The notes: a model not told the origin generated them from the letters alone. DNA of 64,000 bases from Salvator merianae (GCA_003586115.2 QVOM02000112.1:52388212-52452211), one strand, 5' to 3'. Positions 1 through 14,700 are shown, counted from the first letter of the stretch. Made by a program: numbers and translations.

Positions 1-954
1 ACCTTACAGTGATTCTCACCCAAAGGGCTGACCTGGCTAGGAATCCAAAGGTGATATTAACCTGTTTTGATGATTTTACAGAATAGGGAAAAAGAAAAAG
101 CAAGGAAGAGAGCAGGGGGGGAAAGCAAATGTGTAAGAAGCAAGAGAAGGAAGCAAACAAGAGACAAAAGGGCAAAAGTCAAGGGAGCATAAGAGGCAAG
201 AGGGAAAGCAGCAAGAGTGGCAAGAGAGTGACTTTTCAAAAGCAGGGGTAGTTATAAGATTTTTCCTTTTGTGGCAAGATGAGGACAAGACTACAAACAA
301 TACCTGAGCTGTCCAAGATGGGAAAAACAAGAACAGTAAGAGGTTTCTGTGCTGTGGTTGAGTGGGGATAGGATCCGGAAGGGTAAGCAGGGACAGTCAC
401 AAGGCAGGAAAAATGAGGAAAATAAGAAGTCATGTAGCTCTTAGAACTCCTTAATTGTATCTGGCTGAGATGGCCCAGTAAATTAGCACAACTAAATAGA
501 TCTCTGATGAAGTGAGATTTTCATGCCAGGGTATTTTCTGAGATTAAAATTATTTTATACAGAAAGATTTTGGCTGGCCAAATCACATCTGTCCTGTCAT
601 GGTATCTGATGAATTATACGGCTGTTGCAAGGTATACAGCCTAACTTTTGAATTGATATTAAGCTTCAAGTCCAGGTTTACTCGCATTTTAAAAATATCC
701 CAGATTTTTCGGAGGCAATTCCTCATTTGTGCAGATCAAGTCTGCCTGTGTTTATAGTAACTGGGGTGTGTGAGAGAGTTCAGCCGGCATGGTGAAGCTG
801 AATTGCTTCAATATATGCTCTCCTTTTACACTTAGCCTGAGTTGGCGTAGTCCTATTGACACCACACTGCAGCTATCAGTGCAAAATAGCTAGGACTTGT
901 GATTCTGCACATTCAAAGTACATGAGTTTATTAAAAACCAGCTGGGCAAGAAAG

Positions 955-1075
955 TTAGTACTGACAAGGAGAAGTAGTTTTTTTTTTTTCATTCAGCAGC
1001 TCATTGGTGTATGGAATTTACTACTGGAGGAGGTAGTGATGGCTGGTAGTACTTTGGTGGACAGGCTAAATATTT
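955..1075 (+). mobile_element. CR1 LINE 3' fragment
   Basis: It reads GACAAGGAGAAGTAG..., then CATTGGTGTATGGAATTTAC and GGAGGAGGTAGTGATGGC. This is the same 3' block as in the CR1 copies at 63120-63200 (+) and about 4360-4460 (-). Only a short relic remains. Confidence 0.6.
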
Positions 1076-1687
1076 TTTGCTCAGTCGTTTATATCAAGGC
1101 ATAGTAGAGTATTTAATCCTAGTTTGTGTTGTAGGTTTCATAGGTCAAAGTTCTGGCTTCATTAATGGTTTGATGTTCCTGTGGCTTGTATTGGCTGTTA
1201 AGCTTGAGTTGTCATTAGATGAATAAGCCATGCTTTACATCGTTGTCATTATTTTTGGCTTTTTGTATTATCACAATGGCTAGTATGAAATTTACTACCC
1301 TGCAGGATGGCTGTCAAGCATTTTCCCATCCCAGTGTTAGTTACTGCTGAAGCCTGGGCAGCTGTGACAGCTGATGGGAATTCACTACCAAACAGTGATG
1401 AACAATTTCTTCCAACAGTCTTCTCCAGGCCTGCATCAAAAAACTCAGAATGTGGTATTTCTATTCAGATTCATAAAGTTTATAGTACATTGGTAGTTGA
1501 ATGTTAAAAGGTGGCTGATTATATTTTGGAGCTATGGTTCAGCTGATTTGAAGTCTCGTTTGGGGGCTAACTTCTTTTTCATCAGAGAAGTCATTTATTA
1601 TAATACATTTATTATAATGTATTATAACAATTTATTATACTGCTTTTTCCAAGTATACAGAGATGGAAAAAGTACAAACTGATTTTA

Positions 1688-2250
1688 GGCCTTTCTGCAT
1701 TTACTATCTGTGTACTGCTCCAGTGAATCAAGATCAGCTGGAGTTGTCCACCAACTGGAGCGGTTTATGTGTCCCAGAACAAGGTTGTCCATCTGTGGAT
1801 GGTTGTTCCAGGACAGCAACTTTAGTGATCCTGAAGCTTTCGTGAGCTTTGGAGTCAGCCTCCACAAGCCTCGATGGCCAGCAATGAAAGTTACTGGCCA
1901 TGGAGCCTGCAGAGGACCCATTTCAGCAGCATGCTTTGTTGTACCACTGAAATGTATCCCTGTGCTAAAACAGAACACAGAAGTTTGTGCCTTCCACATC
2001 GTTCTGTGGTCCAGCTTAGCAGCTGCTTAATTGCCAGTAGACCTTTTTTTTAAAAAAATTACCAGTATCCTGGACTAGGTGTCCATTTATTTATTTATTT
2101 GCATTTGGGGCTGCCTAGTCTGGTCTATGCTTTGTCCAATGCAGACAGTGTACTAGCAGGGGGCATGGTCTTCCTTATACCGATCAGTGTGTGGAATGGA
2201 ACCTTCTGGACCCCTTCGTTACTGGACTACAAGTAAGTGCAGAAAGATCA
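1688..2250. mobile_element. Non-autonomous DNA-type element with inverted ends
   Basis: The left end GGCCTTTCTGCATTTACT pairs with the right end AAGTAAGTGCAGAAAGATC read in reverse. The interior has CAGCTGGAG.../CTGGAGCGG words also found at 55290-55350 and 9550-9600. No target duplication is certain. Confidence 0.45.
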
Positions 2251-2599
2251 TTTTGGCTCTGCCTAATTCACAGTAAATGCATTTTTGGTTACACTATATC
2301 TGGTATCAAACATGGATTTATAGTTAAAAGCAGAGTGCAACATTTTAGTTGATCTCTTAATTATTAGAATTATAGGAGAACTATGTGATGACTGACAAAT
2401 TAACTGACTTGCCTCAAATATCAGGCTATAGATAAAGGCTGAGATAACAGACCTAACTGCTCTTTTATTTGACATTATTCCTCCATAACCCTAATAAGTC
2501 TGAAATTAGCATATGCATTTGTAATATGTCAGGATTCTACTTCAGCCCAAAAGGAACACAGTGAAAAACTATTTTATGTAAGCAAAGACACACAAGTAC

Positions 2600-2798
2600 C
2601 TGAAAAAGTCATGCTCTTCAAAAAACACTTTTTCTTTCTGGATGGCATCTGCCAAGCTCACTTTGTCATTGATCTCATTTTGTCCACGACATTTAACTAT
2701 CATGTATCCTTTTCTCAAGGGAACCTTTTGATTTCGGACTATATCCAGTACCTCAGTTTCAGTTCCCCTGTCAATCAAGTCGGGTTTGGTCAGGATGC
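2600..2798 (-). CDS. MX1: Mx exon 7, TKPD motif; last Mx exon in window
   Basis: 199 nt, from Gly232 to the split Arg298. Contains [13 protein letters not shown] (G4, guanine specificity), [14 protein letters not shown] and a segment ending FFEEHDFFR. Acceptor TTGCAG|GCAT, donor TTCAG|GTACTT. The protein should continue with the DLLEEG-type segment, but no such exon is present to the left, so it lies outside the window. Confidence 0.96.
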
Positions 2799-5700
2799 CT
2801 GCAAAATAACAAATGCAAGGAAAACATACTTTTATTGATAAACGGTGCCAATTATTCCATCCATATCAATTGTGAATGAAGGGAATAGTCAGTGGCTTTA
2901 AATACGACCATCTTGCTTCTTATCGCTACTATTGCCCATTTCTCTTATGAAGAAGCAGAGGGGGTCCAGGTGAGGCATTTAGATAGATTTCATATCAATT
3001 TGGAAAGTGGCAGAAGAGAGGAAGGGAAAGCAAAGATAAAATCACAAGGAGCAGCTCAAACTAAGAAATACAGCGGTAGAATCCAAGAGATTCTTCTCTG
3101 CCACGGCAACTTCATGCATTCCAGCTGCAGATGCATAGCTCGGGGGAATGGGGCCCAGTTAAAGAAGGAAGATGGGCCCCTCATACTATGCAGACATAGA
3201 ACAGAAAATATACACATATTGTAAAAATAAACACTCAGAAATCAGCCAAATGTTCCCAAAAGATCCCTTGCAAAAAGCAAGGCTTACTCTTGCCCAGTTT
3301 TTGACAGTCAAAACCTCGTCTAGTTGCATGATACTAGACTGCCTATTGTGAATACTAGAGCCCTTTCCACACATGCTGTTAGTGCAGTCTAGGAAGGGGT
3401 CCAGAGGCCTCCCTTCCACATGCTAGTGCGGGATAGGAAAGGTCCTGCCCTCTCCCAAAAGTAAGCAGGATAGGGTCAAAATGGTGCTCTACCCTGTTTT
3501 ACCAGTAGACCTCAACAATGAGGTCTATTGGTGTGTTAGTGACTATATGGGAGACCTTTTCACTGGCACTGCAGGAAGCACTGTCAGAAGTGATGCACTG
3601 CTGAAAAGGGACAGGTTGCATCCCGCCCTGGCCCAGGATAACAACGTAAGTGTGGAAGCAGGAAAGGATTCATAATTATGTGGAAAAGACTGCATAATTA
3701 AATAATCTTTAGAAAAACATACACATCTTCTGCAACTAATGTATAACACAAATGGTTGGGTTACTTACCAAGCGTTCTCTCCCCTTCAGGATCTACCTCT
3801 TTAGCCATTTTTAATGCCTCTGTAGTTGCAATATCTACATTACTTGGCACCACAACCAAATTGATCGTTTGTTCTTTGACAATATACTTTTTAATTAGTT
3901 TGACTATCTGTAAGAAAATTCAGACAATAAAAGTAGAATTATTTGCTATCTGAACGTGTCTGCAAGTACAGTGAAAAGGTACAATAAGGCAGCCAGGATG
4001 TTATAAGCAAAACTATGTTTCTGATTTTTGCATAAATCAGTAGAATATGCAGCAGAAAGTTTTTGTGTATGTAAACTACTGGAGACAACATTTTTTACCT
4101 TGATTTAACATAAGAACAAACCATTTAGTCTAGCATCTTGTCTCATACAGTGGCTCACCAATTGCTTCTGGGCATTCTCAAGCAGAAGACAAAGGTAAAA
4201 CCTTTACCTGCTCTCTATTTCTTGAAAACGGCCTTTAGAGACATCCTGCCTGTCCCTCCAACCTGTAGGCAGTACTTAGGAGTCATTGATACACCTGTCC
4301 TCCATGAATTAGTCTAGCCCTTTCTTAAAGCTATCTAGGTTGGTTGCTGTCACACCACCTCTTCTGGTAGTAAATTTCACAGACTGATGACTACCTGGGT
4401 GAAAAAAATATTTTGCCTTATCTGTCTTAACCCTCTTGCTCATCAGCTTCACAGAGTGAACCCTCTGGTTCTAGTGTTGTGAGACAGAGAAAATAATTTT
4501 TATCTATCCACCTTTTCTATATCATGCATGATTTTATAACCGTCGATCAGGTCGCTCCTTAAACACCCATCATTCAAGGCTGAAGACGCCTAGGCTTTGC
4601 AGCCTGATTTTGTAAGGGAGGTGCTCCATCCCCTTGATCATTTTGGTTGCCCTTTTCTACACTTTTTCCAATTCAACAATATCCTTCCTGAGGTACAGTG
4701 ACCAGAATTGCACATTCCAGTTGTGGCCTTGCCAGAGATTTATAAAGAGGTGCAGTGACACTTACTTTCTATGTCTTTCTAATTACTCATAGTATTGCAT
4801 TCAATTTGCTTTTTTCACTGCAGTTGCACATTGGGTTGACACCTTCACTAAGCTGTCCACAGAATCCCAAGATCCCTTTCCTGGTATATCAATCTTGCAC
4901 TTGCTAAGATTGAAGCACAGTTGCCCCTTCATTGCCCACTCACCCAATATCAAGAGATTCTTCTGGAGCTCTTCACTATCACTTTCAATTTTTACTACTC
5001 TGAACAACTTAATGTCATCAGCATACTTTATTCTCACGACTTATTCCTATTTCTAGAACATTTATGAATAAGTTAAAAAGCACAGGTCCTAATCCTGAAT
5101 CTTGGGCGATCCCACTTTTTACTTCCCTCCACTCTGAGAATTGTCCCTTTATTACTACTCTCTGTTTCTTGTCCTTTAGCCAGTTACCAATCCAGGACAG
5201 AACCCGTCCTCTTATTCCATAACTGATAAATTTATTCAAGAGCCTTTGGTGAAAGACTTTGCCAAAAGTTTCTGAAAGTTCACAAAGAAAATGTCAACTG
5301 GATTGCTTTTATCCATGTGTTTATTAATGCTTTGAATCTTACACTAATAAATCATACTCTTTCTTTTGACTGTGTCTCATTCTGTCTGTTCCTAGAAACC
5401 TAACAAAAATTATTGATTTCTGATCAATATCATGTCTAAATGTCATAGGAGACAATTATTTTGGGTTCTTACACATTTTATACTGAGTGGTATATTAATT
5501 TCCCCAGTTTATGTGAGTAACTGAAATTGCCTGCTAAAATAATTCCTCTTTAGATCCCTTTTCATTTCATTTCATTTTCTGTTTCAAGTGTTAAAGTTTT
5601 CAATGTTAAAGTTACAGATCAGATTAAAAAACAAAACATTTTTATACTCATGAACTTTTAATCATTTCTGGTTCTGTTGCAGCTTTGTCCCCACTCTGAT

Positions 5701-8700
5701 TCTGAAAAATATAGTGTAAAATCTCGCATATAATGTGTGTAATTATCTCTCATTTCAGTTTGCAAAAAATTGGGGTGCGCATAATACATGAGACTAGTGG
5801 TGGCGTGCCATGGCTATTTGCCGGGGCCTCCGTGCCTCCGTATTGTCGCAGGTCGTGGGGCATGGGGCGCAAACATCCGGGCTTAAAGCTGGCGGCCGCC
5901 ACTGCATGAGACATAATTTTAACTATACGAATTCCCCTTTTTACCTGAAAATTTTGGTCCAAATTGGATGCGCATTATACGTGAGTGTGCATTATATGTG
6001 AGATTTTATGGTATATAAAATGGATCCTAATGCATTTAATTTAGTGTCTACCTGGTTTAAAAATACCTACAGTACACATCTTGGTCTATATAATATGTAC
6101 ATATAAACTGATGCATACATATGCAAATACATGAACTGTGTGCAAAGTAGGAGGAATATGATCACTTGCAGTAGGTCACCCATCTGTGCAACTGGCAATT
6201 CATTCAAACAGAAATCTGTACAAGTCAGAAGTAAGAGTAGCACGGATCTTTTAAATCCATTCAAAATTAAAAAATGTACCAGATTTATCAACATTCCCTA
6301 TGAATGGGACTGTATGCCAAATATCAAATAGTTTGGGGCAACATTACTCAGAGATATTTTATAGAAAACTCAATGACAGCCTATTCCACCACAGATAGCA
6401 TCCTTTCAAGTAATTATCATCTACTGAGAAAGCAGTCCATTGTACTGAACACCTGGGAGGTGTATGCATAAGTTTCACACTCATACATACATGCCTGTAA
6501 TGAGTCAAAATATTAGTCCTTATATGTAGAAGAGTAAAACCTATGAGATTTGCTCAGTCTTTGGCTGGCTGAAGTCTGCAGTTTGCATTCTGGCATCTCC
6601 CCCCAACCTTCCTCCAAAGAATACAAAACAGTACCAAAATGAGTCACCTTGGCAATCTATGTTTACTTTCTGTTTTTGTTGTCAAGCCAAGAAAGCAGGT
6701 ATTAAAAAGACAGTCCAGATTTTCCTTCAGGTTCTTCTTATGCAAGTTGAGTTCACTGTTCTATAATAAGGAGTATTTTGAAACTTTTGAGGCAAGAATG
6801 AGTGGGAGGAGAAAAGCATGCCTTGATGTTTTTATCTGGAAAGCTGCAACCATTTGCCTTTCAAGTTGCCCCTAGTGAGGGAAGCATTTTTTTTTCTAGC
6901 TGGCTTCTGATCTTGAAGAGTGTATAAGACAAAAACACGGACAGTAACAACGAGAGCTTTGTAAGCATTAATTCTACACGCACAAAATAATTTGCCACTG
7001 GACAAGGAGCTCAGACAGCAACAAAACATACCTGCTGAAGAAAGAAAGAGCCAATTTCGACTGCTCTTTTCTTCAGTGGGCACATTTTAGTGCCAGCCAA
7101 GCTCCTTGCTCATCAGCAGCTTACTCTGCTTGGCTCTGAAAGGGGGAACAAGCAAAGTAAGCTGTTGATGAGTGAGGAGCTTCTCTGGCACAAAACTTGC
7201 CCAATGAAGAAAGCAGCAGGCCGAGCTCCTCGCTTGGTGGCCACTTACTTTGCTTGGCCTGGGAAGGGGAAGCGAACAAAGCAAACTGCTGGTGAGTGAG
7301 GAGCAGGCTGATGGAAGGGAAGACTTACCAGGATCATGCACCTGCCAACTGAGTTCTTGCTCTCTATGCCTGCTACTTTCTGGGGGTCCCACCTGACCTG
7401 GCCATCGCAGAAGGCATATCACCTCTGCACCAGGGAAGCCCCTGGGCATTGCCATGGCCTGCCTGCCTTCCAACAGGACTCTTCAATGGGCAGCAGATGG
7501 CAGATCAAAAGCCACCTCACCAGCAACCAGGCTCAGCATATGAGTCACTTCCTCTCATTAAATTCTGAAGTCCCTTTTAAAGGGTCATGTTCTCTACCTC
7601 ATTATCTCCCGCATGCTGGGGTACCCACCTAGTGGCTGCCCTGCTGCTGCTGCTCACCCTGTGATGTCTCGCCTTTGCCTACCACTGCCAAGTCTAAGCC
7701 TGCACTCAGAAAATGGCGGCAGGGCAGGCTTGTCAGAAGAGGGGAAGGAGAGAAGCAACAGCCAACAATGCACCAAGCTGGAGGCTTAATTTTTCACACT
7801 TAACCACCAATGCTAGCCAATCAAAAAGGGGATTTGTGTTTGGCCTATAAGGAACTGTCACTGTAATAAGCAGAAGTCAGCTTTGATGAAATACTGCAAA
7901 TTTCTCTCCAAATAACTCTAGCACAAGCATTTCTTTTACTGTACACTCTGAATGGCTACAACGTTCGTGTGCCCTTTTACTGCTTACTTCAACCTCCTCC
8001 AGGCAACCATAAACATTTTCTCTCTCAGAGAAAATGTTACCTTTCTCAGTTACCTTTCTTCCAAACAACAATACAGTGGTACATAAAAAACGTATTATTT
8101 CAAATAAAAACAATTAAGCTATTTAAAATAGTGAAACAAAGAAACAAAAAGAAAGTTTGCTTGAGTTGAGTGAAAAATGTGAGAGACAGAAGTGCTGGCA
8201 TTATGCATACCTCACAGTGGCACATATACCTAGAGGGCCTCTCCTGACAAAGTGTTCTAGACAGAAGCTTCACCTCCAGGGGAGGTGACATTTGAAGAAG
8301 GGACTTAAAGTGTGGGCAGGTTGACATGGGAAGGTTCACTCCCATAAGATAAGTAGTGGAAGCTGCTGGGATGCAGTGCAACCTATTGTCCAATAACCTT
8401 CCTGAATGGACTGACAGATGTGGTCTCTGTCACAAAGTTGGAAAACTCCAGGACCGTGGTCCTGGGAGACTTCAATATTCATGAGATCATCACAGGACTG
8501 GCTCAAGATAGCATGATATTTTTTCACCTAGCCCCAGGGACCACACTCACATATACAACTGCTGGATACTACACTTCATTGTTGCAGGGCAGTCAGCACC
8601 TCACTGTTCTGGAAGGTCCCTTTTGCTTCATCACACAGGTGCCATCCATATTTTACTGTCTCGCTTGCAACTCTTTCTAGGCCCAGCATACCGACTTTCC

Positions 8701-11700
8701 CAGACCCCTAATCCTGCCTCAGCGCAACCTTGGAGAGGCATAGTCTTGCCTGATAACATAACTGGGTCTTGTAGCCATGTGGCTTCCTCTGACATAGCTA
8801 TCCCTGCCATGGCCTGAACAGCAATCAAGGAAGCAGGATTTAGCAGGAACATATAAGTACAGCTTATGGTACATGGTCTCCATAACAGCCATGCACTGTC
8901 TTAAGTTTATCAATGGTCTAACTAGTAAGAAGGTATATAGCACTGACTTAGTCCTAACTTCAGATGGTGGGTTGGGTTAGCCTAAATATGTGGCTGCCGT
9001 TTAATGTAACCCTTCTATTGTGGCTGAACCACCATCACATGAAGTTGGGTAGTGGCTGCTCCCTGACATTCATAAAGGCTCTGTTCTATCAAAACAGCAC
9101 GAATATGGAAGCTTGCAAATGTCAAGGACACACAAAAGTTACCATAAAATAACTGGAAAGTCTCCTTTTCCGTCCTAACTGACTGTTTGTGGATTTTTCC
9201 ATAATGAATAGTTAAACAGCATTACAAACTATTGAAATGGTTAAAACTGCAAATGTTGAGAGATGGCTGTATTTATAAGAGCACCACCCAAGTGCAGTGA
9301 GGACAACCTTTTAAGTTGTGAGAAACTGATGGATCCTTGAGTGCTTTGCAGGAATTTCCAGAAGTCGGAGCTGATTATCGTTTCAAGGCTCTTGTGGATT
9401 TATGTATTAGCAAGAGATAATAGGCCACCGGCACAACTGTTCCCAAGTGCTCTCACCAGTCCTAGAAAGTCTGAGATACTCCTTGGATTTCTAACAACGG
9501 GCCTCTTTCTGCACTTTCTACCTTAGAATGGGATAATTATAGTTCAGCTGCTTCTAGTATAGCTGTGGACTGCTTCACAGCTGTACCAGGAGCAGCTGGA
9601 CTATAATAATCTCATTCTAAGGTAGAAAGTGCAGAAAGGCCCAAGCTGTTGGTGATGAATTAGACCAGGAGACAGGTGGAGTGCCAAGTGGCTGACTGAA
9701 CATAGATGATCGCACAAAATCATATCTACTGCATGGCAGTGAAGGGTAAAAAATAGGCACAATTTGGAGACTCCATGCATCCTTATCTCCACAACAGAGC
9801 TTTTTAGAATGATGTCCCATGAAAACCAATATAAAAGCTCTAAGAAACCTACTGCAATGGCTCTGGGGATATAGTCACTTATTTTCACGCCAACATGAAT
9901 GCTGTTTTTGATACAGTACTTATTCAGATGTCCATGGTACTACCTTGTCCAGTGGTGGCACCTATCCTTTAGAACAGGGGTGTCAAAGTCATGAACGTTG
10001 AGGGGCCGCAGGGCGGGGCCACGCGAGCGCGCAGGGCGGGGCCGCGCTAGCACGCCGGCGCGAGGGGCAGGGCCAGCTACGGCTCTGCGGGCCGGATCCA
10101 GCCCACGGGCCGTATGTTTGACACCCCTGCTTTAGAATATCTTACCCTTTGACATTCAGGCGACACTCATTATTACATAATTTAGGTACTTGTTGAAGAC
10201 TTATTTACACAGGCTTTCCTTGAACCTGCAGCAGGAATTCCCTAGGTAATCATAGTGAACTTACCTTGGTCCAAATTGTTTAGGCCAAAGAAAAAGCCAG
10301 TACAGTTGCTTAAGCACAGACATAATATATGCACAAGGAGATGCCTTACTCAGCAATCGATTGGTCATATTTTGTATCGTGCATATTACAATAATATAAG
10401 CACGGAACAGAGAGCAGTAGTTAGGATATCCATTTAAAAGTGGCTGGTTTTTCAGTTCTATTTTCCTGATCTGCTCGGTGCTTTAATTTTGTTGTTCATA
10501 CTCTTCCCTATGTATTTTCAACATTTGCTTCAACATGCATTTGCCTGGAAATAGCTTTGAGATTTTTAATAAGAAGCAGTATAGAAACGCTTTAGATTAG
10601 TAACTTAAAAAACAGTTGACAACACTTATTTTATTTTACCTGTTGTCCAATGTCTTGGGGCTGATTACCCACTGCCACCCTAGCAATCCCAGGCAGATCA
10701 ATCAGCGTCAGGTCTGGCACATCTGGAGAACTTATCTCCAAAGAAATTAACTCACTGCTGATTCCTGCATCTGTGCCGGCCATGGTATTCTGGGCTTTAA
10801 TGAGGGAAAACAAAGTAACAGATGAAACTATAGGAAGCCGCAGTTAAAAATAAAAAAGAACAATTTATACAAAGAAGTATGTAGTTAAGGCTATAGTCAC
10901 AGCTTCATGATGATGATGATGATGATTTCAAATCACTTAAATCTCACCTTTCACCATATGGTCCCTGGGCAGGTTAAAATTGTTTATGACAAATAACTTT
11001 TTTCCTTTTCTAGGATTTTCTCCTTCTATTGTCTGTTACCCTCTCTAGTACTCTGTGCTATGTTATCACTGTCAGCTCCCTTCCCTTATAGCACACATGA
11101 GGGCAGTAAAATTACCACTTTCTCAATGTCCCCAGGTAATCTGCAGCTCTGGCTGGCTTGCTTTGTTGCATCTTAGGCTGCATCCAGACATTGCTTACTT
11201 ATTCTGCTATATTGGATATTCAGGAATAAAGCATGAATATCCCAGAATATCATCGCTTTATTATGAAATATCCAAATATAGTGGAATAAATAAATAACAT
11301 CTAGATGCAGCCTTACTTTGCCAACATTTTTGTGATAACTGCTTGAACTCTTTGCACCAGTGTCTGCATCCCCTTGTTCCTCACTTCTACCATTTTTAAT
11401 TGCCCATGTCAATGTAACATTGCTTCCCCCTTTCCCCAATAATAAAACTTTGATTGGAAGTAAGCCTCAGTAGTCTTTCCTACCTTATTTCAATTTAGGC
11501 AGCAAACAAAAACACTGTTGAAAACGTCACGCAAACTCTCCCAAATTTCAGGATCTCCAAATAGATCTATACTATTTAACTATATTTACCAATTTTAATC
11601 CTACACCAAAAGAAATAGCCTGCTCCAGTGACCTACATTTCTGTAAGTCCCCTTTTCAATTACTGTAATTTACTTTACTTGAAGCTGCCTTTCCCCAGAC

Positions 11701-14700
11701 TGCAAATAGTACTCTTATGCCATGCCCATTTTACAGAACTCTACATGCACAGCAGGAGGATAAGGATCTGGATTGCGCAGTGCCATTTTCAGCAAACAAA
11801 TCTCCACTGAGGCCAGAATCCATCTTATTTACTAGAAGACTTGATGAGCACAGTCACCTCCCTTCTTATGTCTGCTGACTCAATATTCTCAACAGTACCT
11901 GTTTTCTTGTTCAAAGCCCCTTTGGTCAAAAGTTGTTTTTGTGCCACAGCTGTTAAAAGTTTGTGCCTTGGATGAGAGCAGCTGTAAGACTGGCATGATG
12001 ATGTGGGTGCCCAATATCCTTGTTTACTCCATTTTCCACTTGAACAGTTCAGTTTCCCACCTGTCCCGAGGGTAGGATTTGTGATATAAGAATAAATACC
12101 CCTATCCACTTAGTGGCCTTTGGGTAGCCTTTTGGTTTTCCTGGCCCAGTAATGATGGTCTTCCATCATTACTTCAAGAGCTGAACTGTGGATCTTCGAT
12201 GCCACTAATGTCCACCCTAAGTCCTAACTTCAAGATTCAGCATGACCTGAACCCTGGTCCTTGGCTTGTGCTGGAGTCTACTACCTCCTTCCTGCAATAA
12301 GAGCTGAACTTCAGTCCATCTCTGCAAGAACCCTGATCCTTGTGTGCTTGCTGTATAAGTAGGTTCCTGCTTCACAAAGGCTTCTGCTGAAATCATTGCT
12401 GAAGTCACTATTGGATGGGAGGAAGAGGTCTAAGCTGTCTCCTCCATCCTAACTGCTATGTGGGTGTGTTTGTGATGTTTGGGAAACACAATACCACTTT
12501 TTGTACTGAGAAACCAATCCCTGATTAGCAGAAAAGCCTGAGGCAGGTATCATCTCTCTCTCTCTCCTTTCCTAAGCCTGTTTCCCTCTTCCCCCACCAG
12601 TGCCTTCATTTTTACATTAAAACTTTTTTTATAAACTACCTCCTTCACCAGGCAACTGGTCCTGAAGATCGTCCTGCTTCCCCAATCTTGATGGCATCTC
12701 GGCTCTATTTCCATGCTTTGCCTCAGCTAGTACAGCTGGTAACTTTGCTCTAAACCTGCCTTGTGTCCCTCTTTGCCGCAACTATAGTTAAAACATCTTT
12801 GCTTGTTGGTGTTTGGTTATTTCAGAAATCTCACTTTTTGAGTTGCTTTACCGTTTGACTAATTCACCCAACTTTGAATACCATTGCCTCTTGCTGCATA
12901 ATAAAGTTATTTTCTATGTGCTTTTATATCTCAATGAAGAAATTTTGTATTGAAATCAACCAAGGATCTCCCACTCCCTTGGGATTTGTTCTAATCCATT
13001 ATCAGTTAAACTAAACTTAAAAATCTTCTGTGTATGCTAAGTACATGTGTCTAAAGCAGTTCCCATAACAGTATACAAGATGACTGCTAGAGGATTTGCT
13101 GGTATTGGATATTATTAGCATATTATAAAAGTACTTTAATATCTTCATTGCATCACAACCAATTAAGTAGAAGCTTTCAAAATGTTAAGAAATATCTATA
13201 ATCCTTTAAATAATCACTTTTGCCCCTTTTGTGTAGGTAGTAGATTACTATAAGAATGACAGTGATCAAATATAATTACTTTTTGCTAAGTTTATAGAGA
13301 TTGCATTAATGTTCATTAGAAAACTGTTCATTAATATTCTGATTAATCAAACTTAAAACTTGCATCATTAATAAGAATAGTTGTTTGTGTCTTAGCCACA
13401 TAAAACAGTGGTATGGTTGTATTCTTGAGTGATCCCTAGTGTCCTAGTTTTATCTTTTTAAAAACTGAAGTCTGAAATACAAACAGCTAAACAGTTATCT
13501 ACTCATAATATGAAAAAGGATTCAGAATGATTATTTTGCTCTAAGCTGATTGGCAGATCAACTGATGGTGATATAAAGGTTGCTCTTTTAAATTACTCTT
13601 CTAGCAGAGTTTTAAGCCGTCTGATAATTTATTAGGCATTCCTCACTGGTGTGAATGAAAGGAGACTGTATAAAGGCATTGGTCAGGTCCATGCTCTTGA
13701 CATCTAACAAACCCTCTCACAGCAGTTTGTGTTTGATAAACTGTGGTTCAGTATATTCCTAGGCACATCTTGACATGTGCTAACTTAAAGGCTGAGAAAT
13801 GGGAGCATTCTGCCAGGATCTGCAAATGGCCCCGAAGTTGGTTATTTTTGGAGCCTGACAAAACACTGTCATGCTCCAGAGTGGGAGACAGTCCAGTCCT
13901 ATCTCTGCCATCCCTCCACATGCTGGCAGAAGAAGTAAACCTGTTCCATACCATATTTGCAAAACAGGTCTTCCTGTTCTACAAATACAGCATTTCCGGG
14001 AGCACATTCCACCCCGGGGGTGCTCTGGGTGCCAGTAACATGCAGGCTCCCATAAATCATTGTGTTCCAGGCCACTTACGGTGCACAGTGCCAAGCAGAC
14101 ACTATATTTTGGGCCCTCTTCATTCATTCAGTTTATTTGTATATCACCTTTCCAAAAAAATATTGCTCAAGATGGTTTGCAGTGTTATAAAAATATAGTA
14201 AGTCAATGCAATTATATGTCATGATCAAAACGTAACAAATCATACAATCAATAACATTCAAAATAAAACAATTTAGAACATAACATACAGCAAACTTCTA
14301 CAACAAAAAATAAACATAACATTCATGGCCGGAAGGGGTGTTGGTGATGTTGCCTAAGAGTATGGAAGCAGCAACTGCACGTGCAATGACTTGGGAGCAA
14401 GAGCAAGAGTAGGGCCCTTTCTGCCCTGGGCATTATTTTGGATTATAACCTGGAATAGGGATCTGCCATCTGCAGGTCCCTATTACAGAATATAATCCGA
14501 AATAAGACCCAGTGTGAAAGGGCCGAGAATTTTTTCTCATAAACATACAGAGATTAAAAGATATTAAAAGATACCTCTTTTTATTTGTTGCTCCACCTGT
14601 GATGGGCTTTTCAGTTCTTCTACTGTGTTTGAGTAACTGATTTTTCCTGTCCATTCCTTGCCTTTCTGGGTTTTCTTCAGCTTAAGTGCTAAAGGGCATC

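Larger units (their letters stand above)
1..2599. other. Mx intron 7 (partial): repeats only
   Basis: No Mx exon is recognisable on the minus strand. The stretch holds a purine-rich tract at about 90-240, a CR1 3' fragment near 955-1075 and a foldback-type element at 1688-2250. A small TTTA repeat lies at 2084-2100. Confidence 0.6.
3908..10639. other. Mx intron 5: repeats
   Basis: A 6.7-kb intron holding a CR1 copy, a long-inverted-end element, a palindromic element near 7.1 kb, a LINE endonuclease relic near 8.4 kb, a foldback at 9498 and a hAT element at 9975. Stretches 6020-7080, 7310-8320 and 8900-9490 show nothing I can name. Confidence 0.6.
10795..14574. other. Mx intron 4
   Basis: Holds a short GAT/ATG repeat at about 10906-10927, a PIF/Harbinger-like MITE at 11176, a possible retroelement pol scrap at 13745-13910 and a hairpin MITE at 14412. 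The stretch 11320-13740 shows nothing recognisable beyond AT-rich sequence. Confidence 0.55.

Noticed and set aside
1..2599. Further Mx stalk exons
   Set aside because: Minus-strand frames were scanned for the expected DLLEEG-type continuation and later stalk motifs; none found.
9498..9653. Foldback as a microRNA precursor
   Set aside because: The whole 155 bp is symmetrical with transposon-like ends repeated elsewhere, so a MITE explains it better.
13743..14198. 151-codon plus-strand open frame as a host gene
   Set aside because: No start context, splice partner or family match; part may be a retroelement scrap, listed at low confidence.
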